A stretch of DNA of 64,000 nucleotides from Neurospora tetraspora (GCF_033439725.1 NW_026944386.1:4774001-4838000); one strand, 5' to 3'. Shown: positions 22,428-34,221, numbered from the stretch's first letter. The notes: generated from the sequence alone by a model not told the origin. Translations and numbers: made by a program.

Positions 22428-24975
22428 TCACACTGAGATATCAGATTCCCCTAACGGCACCTCCGCGCTCGCCAACACCTTCCCGCCACTCGTGATCTTG
22501 ACCTCGCACTTCTCCGTGACATGAATCTCCACTTTGACCCAGAACTTGTAAAACTTTCCGACCTCCTTATTTGTGAACTCACTCCTATGCGTCTCTGGGA
22601 CTTTGGTCAAGTTACACTTAAGCGTGACCACTGTGTCTCGGCCTATCTCACTGTCAGTTTTGTTTCTAGAAGTAAGGGGTAAGATGGGGGGGAAATAGGA
22701 ATAATGTGGTATAAAGCGACAACAACGCATAACAAACCTTTGTTGATAGCAGCAAACCTGGTCGGCGGCTCATCCGCACTCGACGCAACAAACACCACCT
22801 CTCTAAAGACCTCCGCCGGCGGCGGTGGTGGCATGCTATTAGCACCACCCCGTTTGTCAAATCGCTGCGACATCAACCCCAGATTCTGTGCCGGAGCCCT
22901 CCCGGTCCCATTTTGCGCAGGAAAGTGCGTAGCCTTCATACTCCAATGGCAATCATACGTCGATACCATGGGCTTCCCAGGGAACAGGGCGTCCCCCTTG
23001 TTAATAAACCACCGAATCTGATCCGTCGCCCACTTGACTCCTTCCACATCCACATCGACGTCCGACGGCCGATGGGAATTGTAGGGGGCGTATTGCGTGC
23101 GGACTTTGATGCCGTAGTGCCGTGGGCAGGGACGGATCATTGGGGGCAGCGAGGTGTGTACCCCGAGGGATTTGATGATGGCGCCCCGCGTTACGGCGGA
23201 CCAGCAGTCGTCGCCGCGGTCGACTTGAATACCGGTGGTCATGCCCCAGGCTTTGACGCGCTCGTAGAGGTAGGGGGAGCGGCCGAAGCCCCCGGAGAGG
23301 AAGATTTTGCGGATTTTGAGCTTTTGGATGATTTGGATGTGGGTGGCTGCTTGCCCGATGAGAACGAGGGTTTTGTCGACTGAGTGTTTGAACATGGTTT
23401 TTAGGTCGTCACTGATGTTGTCAGTATGGATTCCCACAGGCTGTCAAGTAATTGCAGCACTTACACAGTAATCTTGATAGCACCATTCATGATTCCACGC
23501 TCTTCATCATCTGTCGTACCGATTCCTCGTGGTAACTGAATCGGAAACCCGAGCTTCTGATCCTTGCCATCGAACTGATGCTTGATCCCCTCAAACCTCC
23601 CATGTAGCATGCGCAGCTTCGGTTTGATAATCGAGTGTCCGCCAGTCGCTTGGTCTTGCGAATCAGTCTCTATTAGCTTCTCCCAGTCCTCCGGCCCCAG
23701 CTTTTGTTCGATGAACTGCTCAAATGCTCGGTCGATACATGTGGCGCCGCATTTGTCGCCTATTGGGTAGCCGATTTGTTCGAGCTTGAACTGCTTCTTG
23801 TCAAGATCGAGGCTTACGACTTTATAGGAGGCCAGATCCTGGTCTTGTTAGATTGCGAGGATGTAAAATGATGGGAAGGAGGACGTACAACGGTACCACC
23901 ACCGGCATCGACGACGATGAAGCAGTCATTCTTTCGAAAATTTACACGGTCCTCGCGCAGGGCTTCTCGTAGGGTGTAGTGGGCGCAGGCTTCGGGTTCG
24001 GAGACGAAGGAGAAGTTACGGATTTTGGGGAAGAGGTCGGCCTTGAAGGCGGCGCGGACGGCACGGTATGTTGAGTTTAGGGCTTTGTCAGACCATTTCT
24101 GTCGGTGTTAGTCTAGAGGCTTGCAAAAGGCGACAGTTCTTTTGTTGACTTACAGCAGGATGTGTGATCACCATGTCGATAGGGATATTGTCAGCAACCC
24201 TTCTTCCAACTTGGGTGCAAATCTCTTCCAGAGTCTGCTCAGCAATATTGTCGAGATAATCTTTGACAATATCCTCTGGCTCCTTGGCCAAATGCCGCGG
24301 AATATCGTTTCTGATGACAGCATCTTCGCTCAAGTCAAGCAATCGGATGCCGTAAAGCGTCTCAGCCAATGTCTTTAGCTCAGCACTTCGATTCCTCGTC
24401 TCTTCCAACTCCAGCTTGGTCCACTTGAGGACTCTGGAGTTGTCATCGATGTCGTACCCCCATTGCCGGCATCCCTTTGGCGAAGGTGAGTACGAAATCT
24501 CCGAAGGGACTTTCTCGGATTCGTGTGTTGGCCATCCTTGGAGCACCCGTATGTCATCGGCAAGCGCATCAAGGTCCTGGTCCTTTTGTCTCGAAGCGAC
24601 AGAGAGGTAGGCAATCCCGCTAAAAGTCGTTCCATAGTCGAGGGCAACAACCATGCGCGTCTCTGGCGTAGGAATGTTTGCCGAGGAGAAATTGGGAAAC
24701 CCGGGGGGACTATCGGTTCTGGACGGCGTTGCGGCCTCGTTCAAGGTATCTTGGGGATCATCATAGGCATCCCATTCATCCACGTCGTCCTCGCTTCTTC
24801 TTGTTGTTGATATGGGCGAGACCTCTCTCTTTGGGGTGCCTGGAAAAGCTGGGGAGGCGGAGAGGGAGATTGGCGGGGGAGGGGGAGGGCGAGTCGGTAG
24901 GGAGGACATGTTGACTTTTGATTCCTTCGGTACCGGTATGTCGCGGTAGTACTGTTCGATTTCCTCGCGGTCCAT
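22428..24975 (-). CDS. Hsp70-like (HSPA12-type) ATPase-fold protein
   Basis: Five minus-strand exons (24975-24154, 24098-23889, 23838-23465, 23411-22738, 22642-22428) encode about 764 aa. All four introns have good donors, CTAAC- or CTGAC-like branches and in-frame joins (for example HPA/KWSDKALN). The actin-like ATPase motifs are visible: phosphate-1 VVALDYGTTFSGIAY (about 109-123), phosphate-2 VVDAGGGTVDLASY (about 336-350) and the adenosine loop FLSGGFGRSPYL (about 505-516). The first 100 residues are Pro-rich and disordered. There is no canonical Hsp70 substrate-binding domain or EEVD tail; instead a beta-rich C-terminus follows, as in the HSPA12 group that is expanded in filamentous fungi. 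Client and partners are unknown. An in-frame ATG at 25041 would add 22 residues. Confidence 0.85.
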
Positions 24976-25915
24976 AGAACTTGACCGAGTGTTCAACTCG
25001 TCGGAGAGTGCAGCGCAAATATGACCTCTTCTGGTGTTCAATTGACAGTGAGCTCAAGGAAGCTTCCAAGCCCAATCTTTCTCCAACATCACCACCACAA
25101 TCGCAGCCTTTCCTATCGTGGGCCGGCAAGGTGTTCAGCTTCCCCTCGTGGCTGCTCGTACCGAACCTTCCCCCCTCCCAGTCGCGCCGCCGCCGCCCCC
25201 TCCTCGTCCTCGTCGCGCTCAGCAACCATGAAGCGTCCAGTCCAGACACACCCCCTCGAGTCCTCTCCATGCAGGCCGAACTGACTGCTGCGAATGCACC
25301 GACAAGGCTGAGGTGCCATTTCATGCGGTTGCACATGCAGTTGCACAAGCGCTGCATCAATCTGCACCCAGCGCATATTGGGATCGCGGGTTGGCGAGGG
25401 CTGGTCGAGAATGCCCAAGTGGCGTCGACTAGTGATTTTCGGCATAAACCCAAACCGCCAAAGAGTCACAAGTCAGCCCATGTTGCGGACACGACAAAGT
25501 ACCGCGAGGTCTTCAGCTGTTGCTTGGCACTGTGCTTCTCCGAATGGATTGAATGGGCGGTTGGGGACGACGAGGTGTGGTGGTGACATGGAAAGTTTTC
25601 AGCTGCGGGGTCCGAATGTTTTGGAGAAAGAGTGACTGACTGAGGAGAGGACAACACAAGACAAGCCACCCACACTCCGAGAGAGACCCTGGATCTGAAT
25701 GAGACTGCGGATATGGCAAGCCTTCAATCACTTTGCCAGAAAGGCTGTGTGGTGTGGTGTTACGTCTCAACTGTTTACGCGGCGAGAGAATGGCAGGACG
25801 AGAAAACACATGCACTCCAAGATGTCAACGATCCGAAAGCCAACCCAACACTATCAAGCTTCACATATTCCGGCAATCCTATACACTCCCTCAAACACTC
25901 CATACCCTATGAACC
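24976..25915. other. Divergent intergenic region
   Basis: Shared upstream region of the Hsp70-like gene (minus) and the 16-residue-repeat coiled-coil gene (plus). Several frames are open on both strands, but none has a convincing start. An upstream ATG at 25909 overlaps the next gene's start and is listed as a finding. Confidence 0.5.
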
Positions 25916-28900
25916 ATGAGTTCCAACCCCTTCTCTGCGGCGATCAGGGGCGTCAAAAAGAAGATAGATCCTGGCCGTTATGACGATGGCCATACCAAAC
26001 GCACTTCTACCAACGAGCCGCTCACCCATCTGCCCGTCAAGACGCTCTCCAAGCTAACGCCGGAAGAGCTAAGAAACTATCCAAATGACCAGCTTGAGAG
26101 GCTTGAGCTTGATCGACTTCAAGTCCTCCCCGGCGAGACTCTTTCAAGATTGAACCCCGATGTCCTTGCGCGCCTGCCTTCTAAAACCATCTCGAGGCTC
26201 ACCCCCGAGGCACTGGTCCAACTTCCAGCAGCCGTACTTGCTGAACTCTCGAATCACTTTCTGTCCGCGGCGCCTCCCGAAGTTCTCTTTCGCGCCTTGC
26301 CCGCCCTTGACTCGGATGATCTTCGTAAACTGAAGAAGGCCATTCATCGAATCGGCCATGAACGGTTGAGGCAACTTCCCCCTGACGTTATCAGAAGATT
26401 GCCAATCCCCGATATAGATGTACCAGCCCCCGAAAGTCCGCAACTTCCAATCCAAAAGCATGACATTTCTATCCACCGGTTGGACAAAGGGTTGCCGGCT
26501 ATCCCGCAGTCGACGCACGACTTTGGCATGTCAACAGAGTATCTTGACAGTCGCTATGAGCAGCAGTCAGGAGTGATGTCCTTCAGTGCCCACTACAACA
26601 CCGCCAATATCGACCCATCAGCCTTCCCTTCCTCAGCCGACCGGTCATACGCAAGTCCGCCATCTCCAACTCACACATACACCGGACGGAGCAGCCCGGC
26701 CGCTGTCAAGTCACTTGCCACTGTCCATACAACGACATACCCTCCAAAAACCTCGGATCACAGGCCACCGCATGCACCGAGAAGGAACAGCAGTGTTTCC
26801 AGGGGGTCACATACTCGGGCCCGTTCGTCCAGCCGCGGTCCTAAACCGGATCGGGAGCGGGAATACCAAGCCTATACCTCAGCGTGCCCACGTCCGGTAA
26901 CAGTCGCGGAATATGGACCTACGAAGGTCTCAGAGCTTCCTAGAGATGTCTCTGAGCTGGGATTTCCAACAGCACCGCCAAGGTTGAGCTCTCACATCGA
27001 TGATCTTTCCCCTTCAGAGATTATCAGGCGAGCAGAGACTTGGAAGGAAGAACACCGAGAGATCCCACGGAAAGAGACTCCAAGGGAATCTCGAGAGATC
27101 ATCCCCAAAGAAGACCCCCGGTCCATGTCTCCAACCTCGACTTCAACCTCATCAAGCCCAGAGGTAGCCTCTTTCGCCGAACGCGAACGGGCTGCTCAGG
27201 GGCACATGATATCGAGTGCAAACGATGACGCCGGCTCGAACTACAAAGACCGAGTGATCAAAGACCATACAATCAGTGAGCTCAAAATGGAACGAGATAA
27301 CCTCAATAACCAGCTTATCAACGCCAAAGCCAAGAATATAGCACTGTTAGACCGTCTGGACAAATACCTTGAGAGGAAAAGCCCGAGCAAAAAGCATACA
27401 GGCGACGCCATTGACGTGGTAATTGCTTATTGTGAAGAGCTCTGCGATGGCCATAGCAAGATTGCCAAAGCAAATAAGGACTGGGAAGATACTTGGCTGC
27501 GTGAAAAGAAGCACCGCCAGGAGGTAGAGGACCAACTCGAAGAAAAATCTCGGCGGTTGCGGGTTGCTGAAGACAACCTTCTTGGTCTGCAGAGCAAAGT
27601 GAATGAGTACAGCCAGCGAGCCACCGAGCTTGAAACCCAAGAAAGCTCCCTCCGCAACGACCTCGGCCGTCTCGAGCGCGAAAACAAGGAGCTCCATAAA
27701 CGCTGTGAGAACCAAAAAGCACATTCCGACGCTGTCATCAAGAAGATCCAACATGAGCACGAGAGCAACGTGGCTCAGCTGCGCCAGACCGCAGCGGACC
27801 ATGACTCCCAAATGCGCTCCCAGCAGGATCACCACGAATCCGAGGTCCGCGCACAGAAAGAATACTATGCTCAAGAAATGCAAAAACAAAGGGTGTACTA
27901 CGAGGGCCAGGTCAACTCCCTCCATCAACAGCTCGCCGACCAGTCCCAGTCCCACCAGACGCAGCTAGCCCAGGCAACAAAAGACCTGCAAGACACCATC
28001 ACCAACCTCCACTCGCAGCACCAGCAGGAACTCAACCGCATGGAAACCGCCTTCAACGAAAACGTCGCCGCGCTCCAGACCACTCACAACCAACAAATTG
28101 CCGCGCAGCAGAAGAAGCACGAGCAGGATATCCAGCGCTTGAACAAGAAGCACGCGCGCAACGTCGTCGACCTTCGAGAGAAGGTGCAGAGTTTAGAGAA
28201 CGATTTGGTAGGGAACAATGACGATTTCCGTCCGGCCACCGACGATAGCCTCAAGATCCAGTATCGCCAGTTGAAACTGTGCATTGATATGGTTACTGAG
28301 CCTATCAACTTGGGCATCAGCGGGGTACCGAGGAACTTGGGCAAGTTAGATCCAACGAGGTTCTTGGAGAGGGAGGGTAAGAATCAACTGCGTTTCCTGC
28401 TGAGGAGCGTTGTCTGGCAGAAAATTGTCGAGGGGTTCTTTTCCGAGCCGTTTGGATTCGGGGCGTTGGGGAGGGGAGAGGGGAGGGAGGTGTTGAGGGG
28501 GGTGGTGGAAGGGTGGAGGGGGTTGTGTGGTTATGATGACGGGTCTTTGTCGAATGGAAAGACGGGTAAGTCTAGCCACACATCCCCATCCCATTCTTGC
28601 TTCTCGTGATATTGACGGAATGAAACTAATACCACCTCACCCAGCATCCCGATCAACAACAACAGACACCGACCTTCTAACCCCCTTCTTCCACTCCCGT
28701 GAAGCCAACAAATGGCGATCCGCCACCTTCCAATCCATCCTCATGGCCGTTGCCCCCCCTTCGTCCTCCATGTCCGGCAACAAGTCCAACTCTCGAAAAG
28801 GCCAACAACAAGCGCCCAGCCCCAGCAGCACCCCGGGCCCCCCAGAACATCCCATTGCCACACCTTACTACGCCAATATCAACCAAGTCCAATCCCAAAT

Positions 28901-29261
28901 CGTCGCCCTCCTCTCTTCCATTTGCTCAGAAACCTTGTCACCTGAGATCCAATCCAAAGTATCCGAGCTGGCCCGCCAAGCCGGAGAATTAGCCCTCCAA
29001 TTCGGGGCCCAACGGGCGCAGCTGGGGTTGGAGGTGCCGAAGAGGGGAGAGCAAGTGAAGATTGGCACGGAGTCAGGGTGGGTGGATTGCGAAGACGGCG
29101 ATTCTTTTGGTGGGAGAAGGGGGGTGGAGGTGGAGGTTGACTTGTGTGTGAGTCCGAAGGTTTATAGAGTGGGGGATATGGATGGGAGGAACATGGGGGA
29201 TAGGAAGGGAGCAAAGGTGAAGGCGATTGTTGCTGGGGAGGTTTATCCTAGGCGGTCGTAG
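25916..29261 (+). CDS. Large coiled-coil protein with N-terminal 16-residue Leu-rich repeats
   Basis: Two exons, 25916-28565 and 28645-29261, encode about 1088 aa. The 79-nt intron has donor GTAAGT, branch ACTAAT and acceptor CCAG and joins NGKT to ASRSTTTDTDLLTPF. Residues about 38-135 contain five or six tandem units of about 16 residues with the pattern L-x-x-L-x-P-E/D-x-L-x-x-L-P (for example LSRLNPDVLARLP, ISRLTPEALVQLP). A Ser/Pro/Arg-rich middle follows, then a coiled coil at about 440-770, rich in His, Gln and Tyr in its second half. The C-terminal 300 residues look globular (LKLCIDMVTEPINLGISG, then RSVVWQKIVEGFFSEPFGFG). I do not recognise the family. The architecture suggests a scaffold. 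Confidence 0.8.
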
Positions 29262-29521
29262 GGCTGATGACGGGATGGGTGTGATGGGAGTAGAAAGAGG
29301 GGAAGAGGGGAAGAGGGGAAGAGAAGAACAGGAGATAAACTGAATTCAAGTTCGTTTGCACTGACGGCACTGACCGAAAAATAAACAGAAGCATAAAGAG
29401 GAATGAAGACATCATGCTCTCATTACCATTCATCATAACATCATTGAGCCGCCGAAACCCCCAAAACACTAAAACACCAACCCCAACATCACAACCAAAA
29501 CAAATACTTACCCCCACCTAC
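29262..29521. repeat. Short purine repeat in a convergent 3' region
   Basis: Between two convergent genes. A run of GAGGGGAA units (about 29297-29325) is the only structure seen; the rest is 3' flank. Confidence 0.5.
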
Positions 29522-30483
29522 CTACATCAACCCCCCACTCAACAACACACTCTGCCCCGTCATGTACCCCGTCTTCACCAACATCTCCACCACATTCCCC
29601 ACCTCCTCCGTCGTCCCCAGCCTTCCAACGGGGATATTCTTCACATCTCCCGGCGTCCCCTCCACAAACTTTGCATCCGGAATCATGCCCGTCTCCCCAA
29701 TCATGGCCGGCGCGACATCATTAACCGTGATGCCCTGCCCCGCATGCTTCCTCGCCAGGTTCTTCATCAACCCTTGCAACCCAGCCTTGGAAGCAGCGTA
29801 ATGACACCCGTTGATGCCACCACCTTGAGCGGCAATGGAAGAGACGAAGATGATGCGGCCCCAGTTGCGCTGGATCATATGCGGGAGGGCCAGTTTGCAG
29901 AGGAGGAAGGACGAGCGGAGGTTGATGCTTAGCATCTTGTCGAATTCGTCGAGGGAGATGTCCAGAATGCTGGGGATGCGTTTGCCGTAGCCGGCGTTGC
30001 TGATGAGAATGTCGGGGCCGGGTTGGCCGTGCAGGTCCTGGAGCTGGGCGAAGAGGAGTTGGATGTCTGTTGGCGAGGACAGGTCGCATCTGTGTGTCGA
30101 CATCGGAAGGGGGTTGGGGTTGGCGGACGCACGTCCAAGGGAAAGGGCTGAGTCGTGGGCGGTTTGGCCGTTGGAGAAGGCTGCGTAAAGTTGTCCCTCC
30201 AGGGCATTGAGCTTCTCGGGTGAAGAAGAATAGGTGATGGCGAGGTGGGCTCCGAGAGACCAGAGGCGACGGGCTATGGCGGCGCCGATGCTAAACGAAA
30301 GGAGTGAGTCAACTGCACTGTCATCTAGGCAACAGGCTGGCCGTTGACACTGGTCTGGAGTGGTAATGCTTCCAATTTCGCCTGATGAGAAACTGAGTAA
30401 GACGGGGATGGTGTAATTTACCCTCCGGAAGCGCCTGTGATGAGGACGAGCTTGCCCTTGACTTCGTTGTCAACTTGGGCCAT
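29522..30483 (-). CDS. OAR1: Short-chain dehydrogenase, mitochondrial 3-oxoacyl-[ACP] reductase type
   Basis: Two minus-strand exons, 30483-30422 and 30290-29522, encode 276 aa. The 131-nt intron (donor GTAAAT, acceptor TTTAG) splits the dinucleotide-binding loop and restores TGASGGIGAAIARRL. Classical SDR features are present: TGxxxGIG at 16-23, N119-A-G, N144, S171/S172 and the catalytic Y185-xxx-K189. The C-terminal LTTGYMTGQ-like segment reads VKTGYMTGQSVLLSGG, as in FabG. Such enzymes reduce 3-oxoacyl-ACP with NADPH; in fungi Oar1 serves mitochondrial fatty-acid synthesis, which supplies lipoate. The assignment to Oar1, as opposed to another FabG-like SDR, rests on overall resemblance. 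Only one in-frame ATG exists near the start, and no clear targeting peptide follows it. Confidence 0.8.
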
Positions 30484-30646
30484 GGCGTGTGGTATGACTG
30501 CTGACGACTTCCCTTGGCAAGAGAAATTACAGGGAGATGAGCGTGGGACAGTCGGGGCAAGAGCGAGAGACAGTCGAGTAAGACGATGAAGACAAAGATG
30601 AAGAAGAGGAGGAAGTTGTCGTCGACTTGACAACGGGCCCCGCCTT

Positions 30647-30656
30647 CCTTTTATAC
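30647..30656 (-). promoter_or_regulatory. TATA-like element of the SDR gene
   Basis: Minus-strand GTATAAAAGG, about 165 nt upstream of the SDR ATG, fits a TATA box with a leader of roughly 130 nt. Confidence 0.5.
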
Positions 30657-30857
30657 ACTTTCCGCTTGGAACATGTCCATCATGATGAGACCATGACTGG
30701 CTGCTGCCTGGTTCTCCGTCACCGGTTAAACCACGTGCTCATCGGCGCTCAAGCTCGCATCGAGCTAGATGTCACATGTCATGGGAGTAGTAGTTGTTCA
30801 TGTTGGTATGCTGTGTAAGAAGAGGAAAGGAAGAGGTCGACTGCGGAGAAGAAGCCG

Positions 30858-30998
30858 CCAATCAGCGGGGAATAATAAATTGACCAATCACATCCGCGAC
30901 CGGAATCGAATGCGGACAAAAGCCGGTGGTCCCCGCTTCCGACCCCGCCCCGTCCGTCCAACGGCCACCGTGGGCCGTCCGTGGGGGCCATATAAATT
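30858..30998 (+). promoter_or_regulatory. CCAAT boxes and TATA-like element upstream of the GNAT gene
   Basis: Two CCAAT motifs (30858-30862 and 30884-30888) are followed about 100 nt later by TATAAATT (30991-30998). The order and spacing fit a fungal Pol II promoter with an HAP/CBF-type CCAAT site. The GNAT start codon is 565 nt further, so a long leader or an unseen leader intron is implied. Confidence 0.45.
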
Positions 30999-31562
30999 TT
31001 GGCAGGTGCTAGCGGAACTGTGTTTCCACCGGATACCGGATCGGTGATCGACAGACGGCATTGGCAGGCACGGAGCAGACTCCTGGAGCAAGACTCTATT
31101 TTATTATTCTTGGCGGGTTTTCATCTGCAGCAAGTTGTTTCACAAATCAGCTCAGAATTCCCCACGAATACCAACGGGAGATCGCGATTCTTCATTGCCC
31201 TTGCGGTTTTTGGATATTTCAAGGCTTGGCCAAAGAGGTTCTCACCAAACGGGAAACCACAATTTGGTTTGTCCACCATTTCAGTCAGACCAGTCATCCA
31301 TCCACCGACACATTCCAGGCGTTCACATCTCCAGTCAGGACTTGGCATCAGTCACTCACTCTGTCACGAAATTGCTCGAGGAGTCACCGTGGGCCTCAGT
31401 GTCTGCCCGTTCTCTTATATAAGTCGAGTCTTCTTGGCAGCCCAAGGTTCCAAATTCCTTGACCAACATCACGACCCAAGGTCTCCTCAAAACGTCTCTC
31501 TCCGGTCTCGCTCAAAGAAAGCCATCCATACACCATCTATTGTCAACACCCCAACCACAAAA

Positions 31563-32399
31563 ATGGGCACCCCCTTCATCGCCACCCTCGAGCCTCCCGG
31601 CATCGCCCTCTCCCCCTGGGACGGCTCCCTCCCCCCTTCCCAGCAAAGCCCCTCCACAACCAGCACCGTCCCCAAAACCTTCCTAGACGCCATGTCCATC
31701 CGCGAGTCCGTCTTCATCAACGAGCAACAGATCCCCACCGAAAACGAATTTGACGCCAACGATCCTCGCTCCGTTCACTTCGTCATCTACGCCTCTATCA
31801 ACCAAGTCGTCCAGCAGGAGGAGAGGGACGCTGACAGTGGGAGGGTCATGAGGCCGAGGAAGTCAGAGACAAGGTCGGTGCCGATTGGCACGGTCAGGAT
31901 AGTGCCGTTTCCTCATGCTCCACACCCGGTTAAGGGCGGACGGTATCTGGCTGATGAGTTGGTGAACTTGGAGGAGCTGGACTCGGAGACTAAGAAGGCG
32001 TTGGAGAGGGTGGAACAGGGTGGGAAGGATCGCAAGACAAGCCTGCACGACGGAGAGGAGGTCTACATGAAACTGGGCAGACTGGCGGTCTTGAAGGAGT
32101 TTCGCGGTCGTGGCATCGCAGGCCAGTTGATCAGGCGCGGGTTGGAGTGGATGAGACAACATCCGAGGTATTTCAGCCCGTCAGTGAAGGAGAGGGGGTT
32201 CGAAGCGCTGGGAATCGATCCGGAAAGGGACGCGAGGATGATGCCTAAGTGGCGGGGTCTGTTTTGCGTTCATGCCCAGGTCAGCGCCATCGGTGCTTGG
32301 AAGAGGGCTGGGTTTGTGGTGGATGAGGAGATGGGAAGGTGGTGGGAGGAGGGGATTGAGCATGTTGGCATGTTTTGTAGGGTGGATGTGAGGGCGTAG
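31563..32399 (+). CDS. GNAT-family N-acetyltransferase
   Basis: A single exon encodes 278 aa. ATG 31563 sits in a strong context (CAAAAATGGGC). The central GNAT motif A is clear: YMKLGRLAVLKEFRGRGIAG, with the acetyl-CoA pyrophosphate-binding R-G-R-G-I-A at residues 181-186. The N-terminal part (SIRESVFINEQQIPTENEFD) resembles the ElaA-like branch of GNATs. A later motif, FCVHAQVSAIGAWKRAGF, fits the conserved strand and helix that follow motif A. It should transfer acetyl from acetyl-CoA to an amine; the substrate is unknown. No targeting signal is evident. Confidence 0.85.
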   Translation: MGTPFIATLEPPGIALSPWDGSLPPSQQSPSTTSTVPKTFLDAMSIRESVFINEQQIPTENEFDANDPRSVHFVIYASINQVVQQEERDADSGRVMRPRKSETRSVPIGTVRIVPFPHAPHPVKGGRYLADELVNLEELDSETKKALERVEQGGKDRKTSLHDGEEVYMKLGRLAVLKEFRGRGIAGQLIRRGLEWMRQHPRYFSPSVKERGFEALGIDPERDARMMPKWRGLFCVHAQVSAIGAWKRAGFVVDEEMGRWWEEGIEHVGMFCRVDVRA

Positions 32400-33178
32400 G
32401 TGTATCTGTCGGAGTCTGGGCAGAGGGTGGAGGGACATGGGGGGATATAGAATGAAGGTGTTGGTGTTGGTAGTGGATTTTGTGACAATATTTCCTTCCT
32501 ATTAGCGGGTGTTTGTGACATTGATACCATAAAAAAAGGTGATGGGAAGATGGGTCAAAAGGGCTAGAGAAAGCCTTTAGTCGTTGTATCACTTCATGGC
32601 AAAACAACAGCCCTCCTAAAACTGACACAAGGGGAACTATGAGCAGCTAGAATTCGTGGCGGTCTCGTCGAGGGGAGCCAGAAGTGGCAGATGACTTAGA
32701 CATGTTGTTGGAGCCGGGTAGATTCTGCGACAATGTTTCTTTGCGGTTAGCGCTTGTGATATGTTTCATCATACAAAAAGAGGATAGGGACGTCAAGTCT
32801 TTGAAAGTAAAAAGGAAGGGGTCGAAATCGGTGTTCGGTCGTTCAGTCACTCATGGCCAAACATACGTCATTGATGGAAAGAAAAGGGGAATCATAATTT
32901 CACCGAATCACCGGCGCCTCGAGGTATATGCACCTAAGATCTTGTCCGCAAATCCACGTTTTCCTCTCATTCAATGTCTGAGAGCCCTTATTGAGTGCCT
33001 GCCTGTTTTGACCTAATTGCCGTAGAAGAACCGTATCCTCCCAGACCCAGTTCCCTTTTAACGCGCAACAAATGCAGCCGTAGGAGCAGCCGAGCAAAAC
33101 ATGCCGAATAGAATCCGTCCAACAACCCCAAGCACCCAACAAGTTTCCCCCATACACCTGCAGCCAGCCATAACCATT
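32400..33178. repeat. Intergenic region with a diverged tandem duplication
   Basis: Between convergent genes. Two related segments, 32476-32612 and 32720-32868, share the order of several motifs (GA-TT-TG-GACAAT-TTTC, TTAGCG, ATCA-ACAAAAA-like, GTCGTT...TCAC...CATGG). They look like an old tandem duplication of about 140 bp. No gene was recognised. Confidence 0.5.
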
Positions 33179-34221
33179 TTAACGGTTGGACTTGGCAACA
33201 CGCTCGAGCTCATCCTTCTTCTTGATGGCGTAGGAGTTGGAGGAGCCCTTGGCGGCGTTGATCAGCTCCTCAGCAAGGCACTCGGCAATGGACTTGACGT
33301 TGCGGAAAGAAGCCTCGCGAGCACCGGTGGTGAGGAGGGCGATGGCCTGGTTGACACGGCGAAGGGGAGAGACATCGACGGCCTGGCGACGGACAGTACC
33401 GGCGGAACCGATACGGGTGGAGTCTTCGCGGGGACCGCAGTTGACGATGGCGTCGACGGCGATCTGGATGGGGTTCTGGTCGGTCATGAGGTGGATCTAG
33501 ATATCGTGTGTAAGTGTCTGGCTTATCGCTTATTGCCCAAGTTATTTCGGCGGGAGTCTTACGATCTCAAAGGCGTGAGCGACAATGCGGACAGCCATGA
33601 GCTTCTTGCCGTTGTTGCGACCGTGCATCATGAGGGAGTTGGTGAGACGCTCAATGATGGGGCAGTTGGCCTTGCGGAAACGCTTGACGGCATAGCGACC
33701 AGCGGAGTGGGGGAGGTAGACGGGAGAACGGATCTGGATGTAGTCGCTGTGTAGATGTTGGTCGTTAGCCCTCCGTTCGCGTGTGTGCCTTGTATCATCT
33801 TTGCGACCAAGATGGATGTTTTCCCAAGTTCCCTCCAAGTCCTCCAAGCGAATTGCCGATTGATCATGACTCCCAGCAGATTTCCACAATTTCCCAACTC
33901 TTTCTTGTTCTTCTCTTTCTCGCGTACATGTTCGTCGTATCGCGTGTCGTAGCCAATCTCAAGGGGCGTGTTCTTGGTGTTTCTGTGTGTGTGCATCATC
34001 GGACGGGTTGCGCTTACGTCAAAGAGATATCCCTGATCTCGACATCCTCGTAGCTCCAGCGGTCTGAAGTCGCAAAGTTAGCATGACGACGCCCATGTGC
34101 ACTTTGCGAGGACCGTAGAAAACATACTGAACAGCTTCACACTGCCAACCTCAGCGAGGACCTCCTTGGGGAGGACCTCATACTGGGAAACGGCCGCGAC
34201 GTCAACTTCTCCCTCAGACAT
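33179..34221 (-). CDS. RPS5: 40S ribosomal protein S5 (uS7)
   Basis: Four minus-strand exons (34221-34128, 34063-34018, 33746-33563, 33496-33179) encode 213 aa. Joins restore [38 protein letters not shown] and [16 protein letters not shown], all typical of eukaryotic uS7. The conserved RNA-binding core ([19 protein letters not shown], then [17 protein letters not shown]) and the C-terminal [10 protein letters not shown] are intact. The protein sits in the head of the small subunit at the E-site side of the mRNA channel. Codon choice is strongly biased, as in other highly expressed genes here. The gene stands head to head with RPS25. Confidence 0.97.

Larger units (their letters stand above)
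30484..31562. other. Divergent intergenic region between SDR and GNAT genes
   Basis: About 1.1 kb separating two divergent genes. It carries core-promoter-like elements for both (listed separately). The frame of the GNAT gene stays open upstream to about 30999, but without a credible start there, so it is treated as leader. Confidence 0.6.

Noticed and set aside
30484-30633. N-terminal extension of the SDR frame that looks like a mitochondrial presequence (Arg/Leu/Ser-rich)
   Set aside because: There is no ATG in the extension; the frame opens with TTG, and a TATA-like box lies just upstream, so this is most simply the leader.
30999-31562. Open frame continuing upstream of the GNAT start
   Set aside because: No credible start codon; composition differs from the conserved protein; ATG 31563 has the best context.
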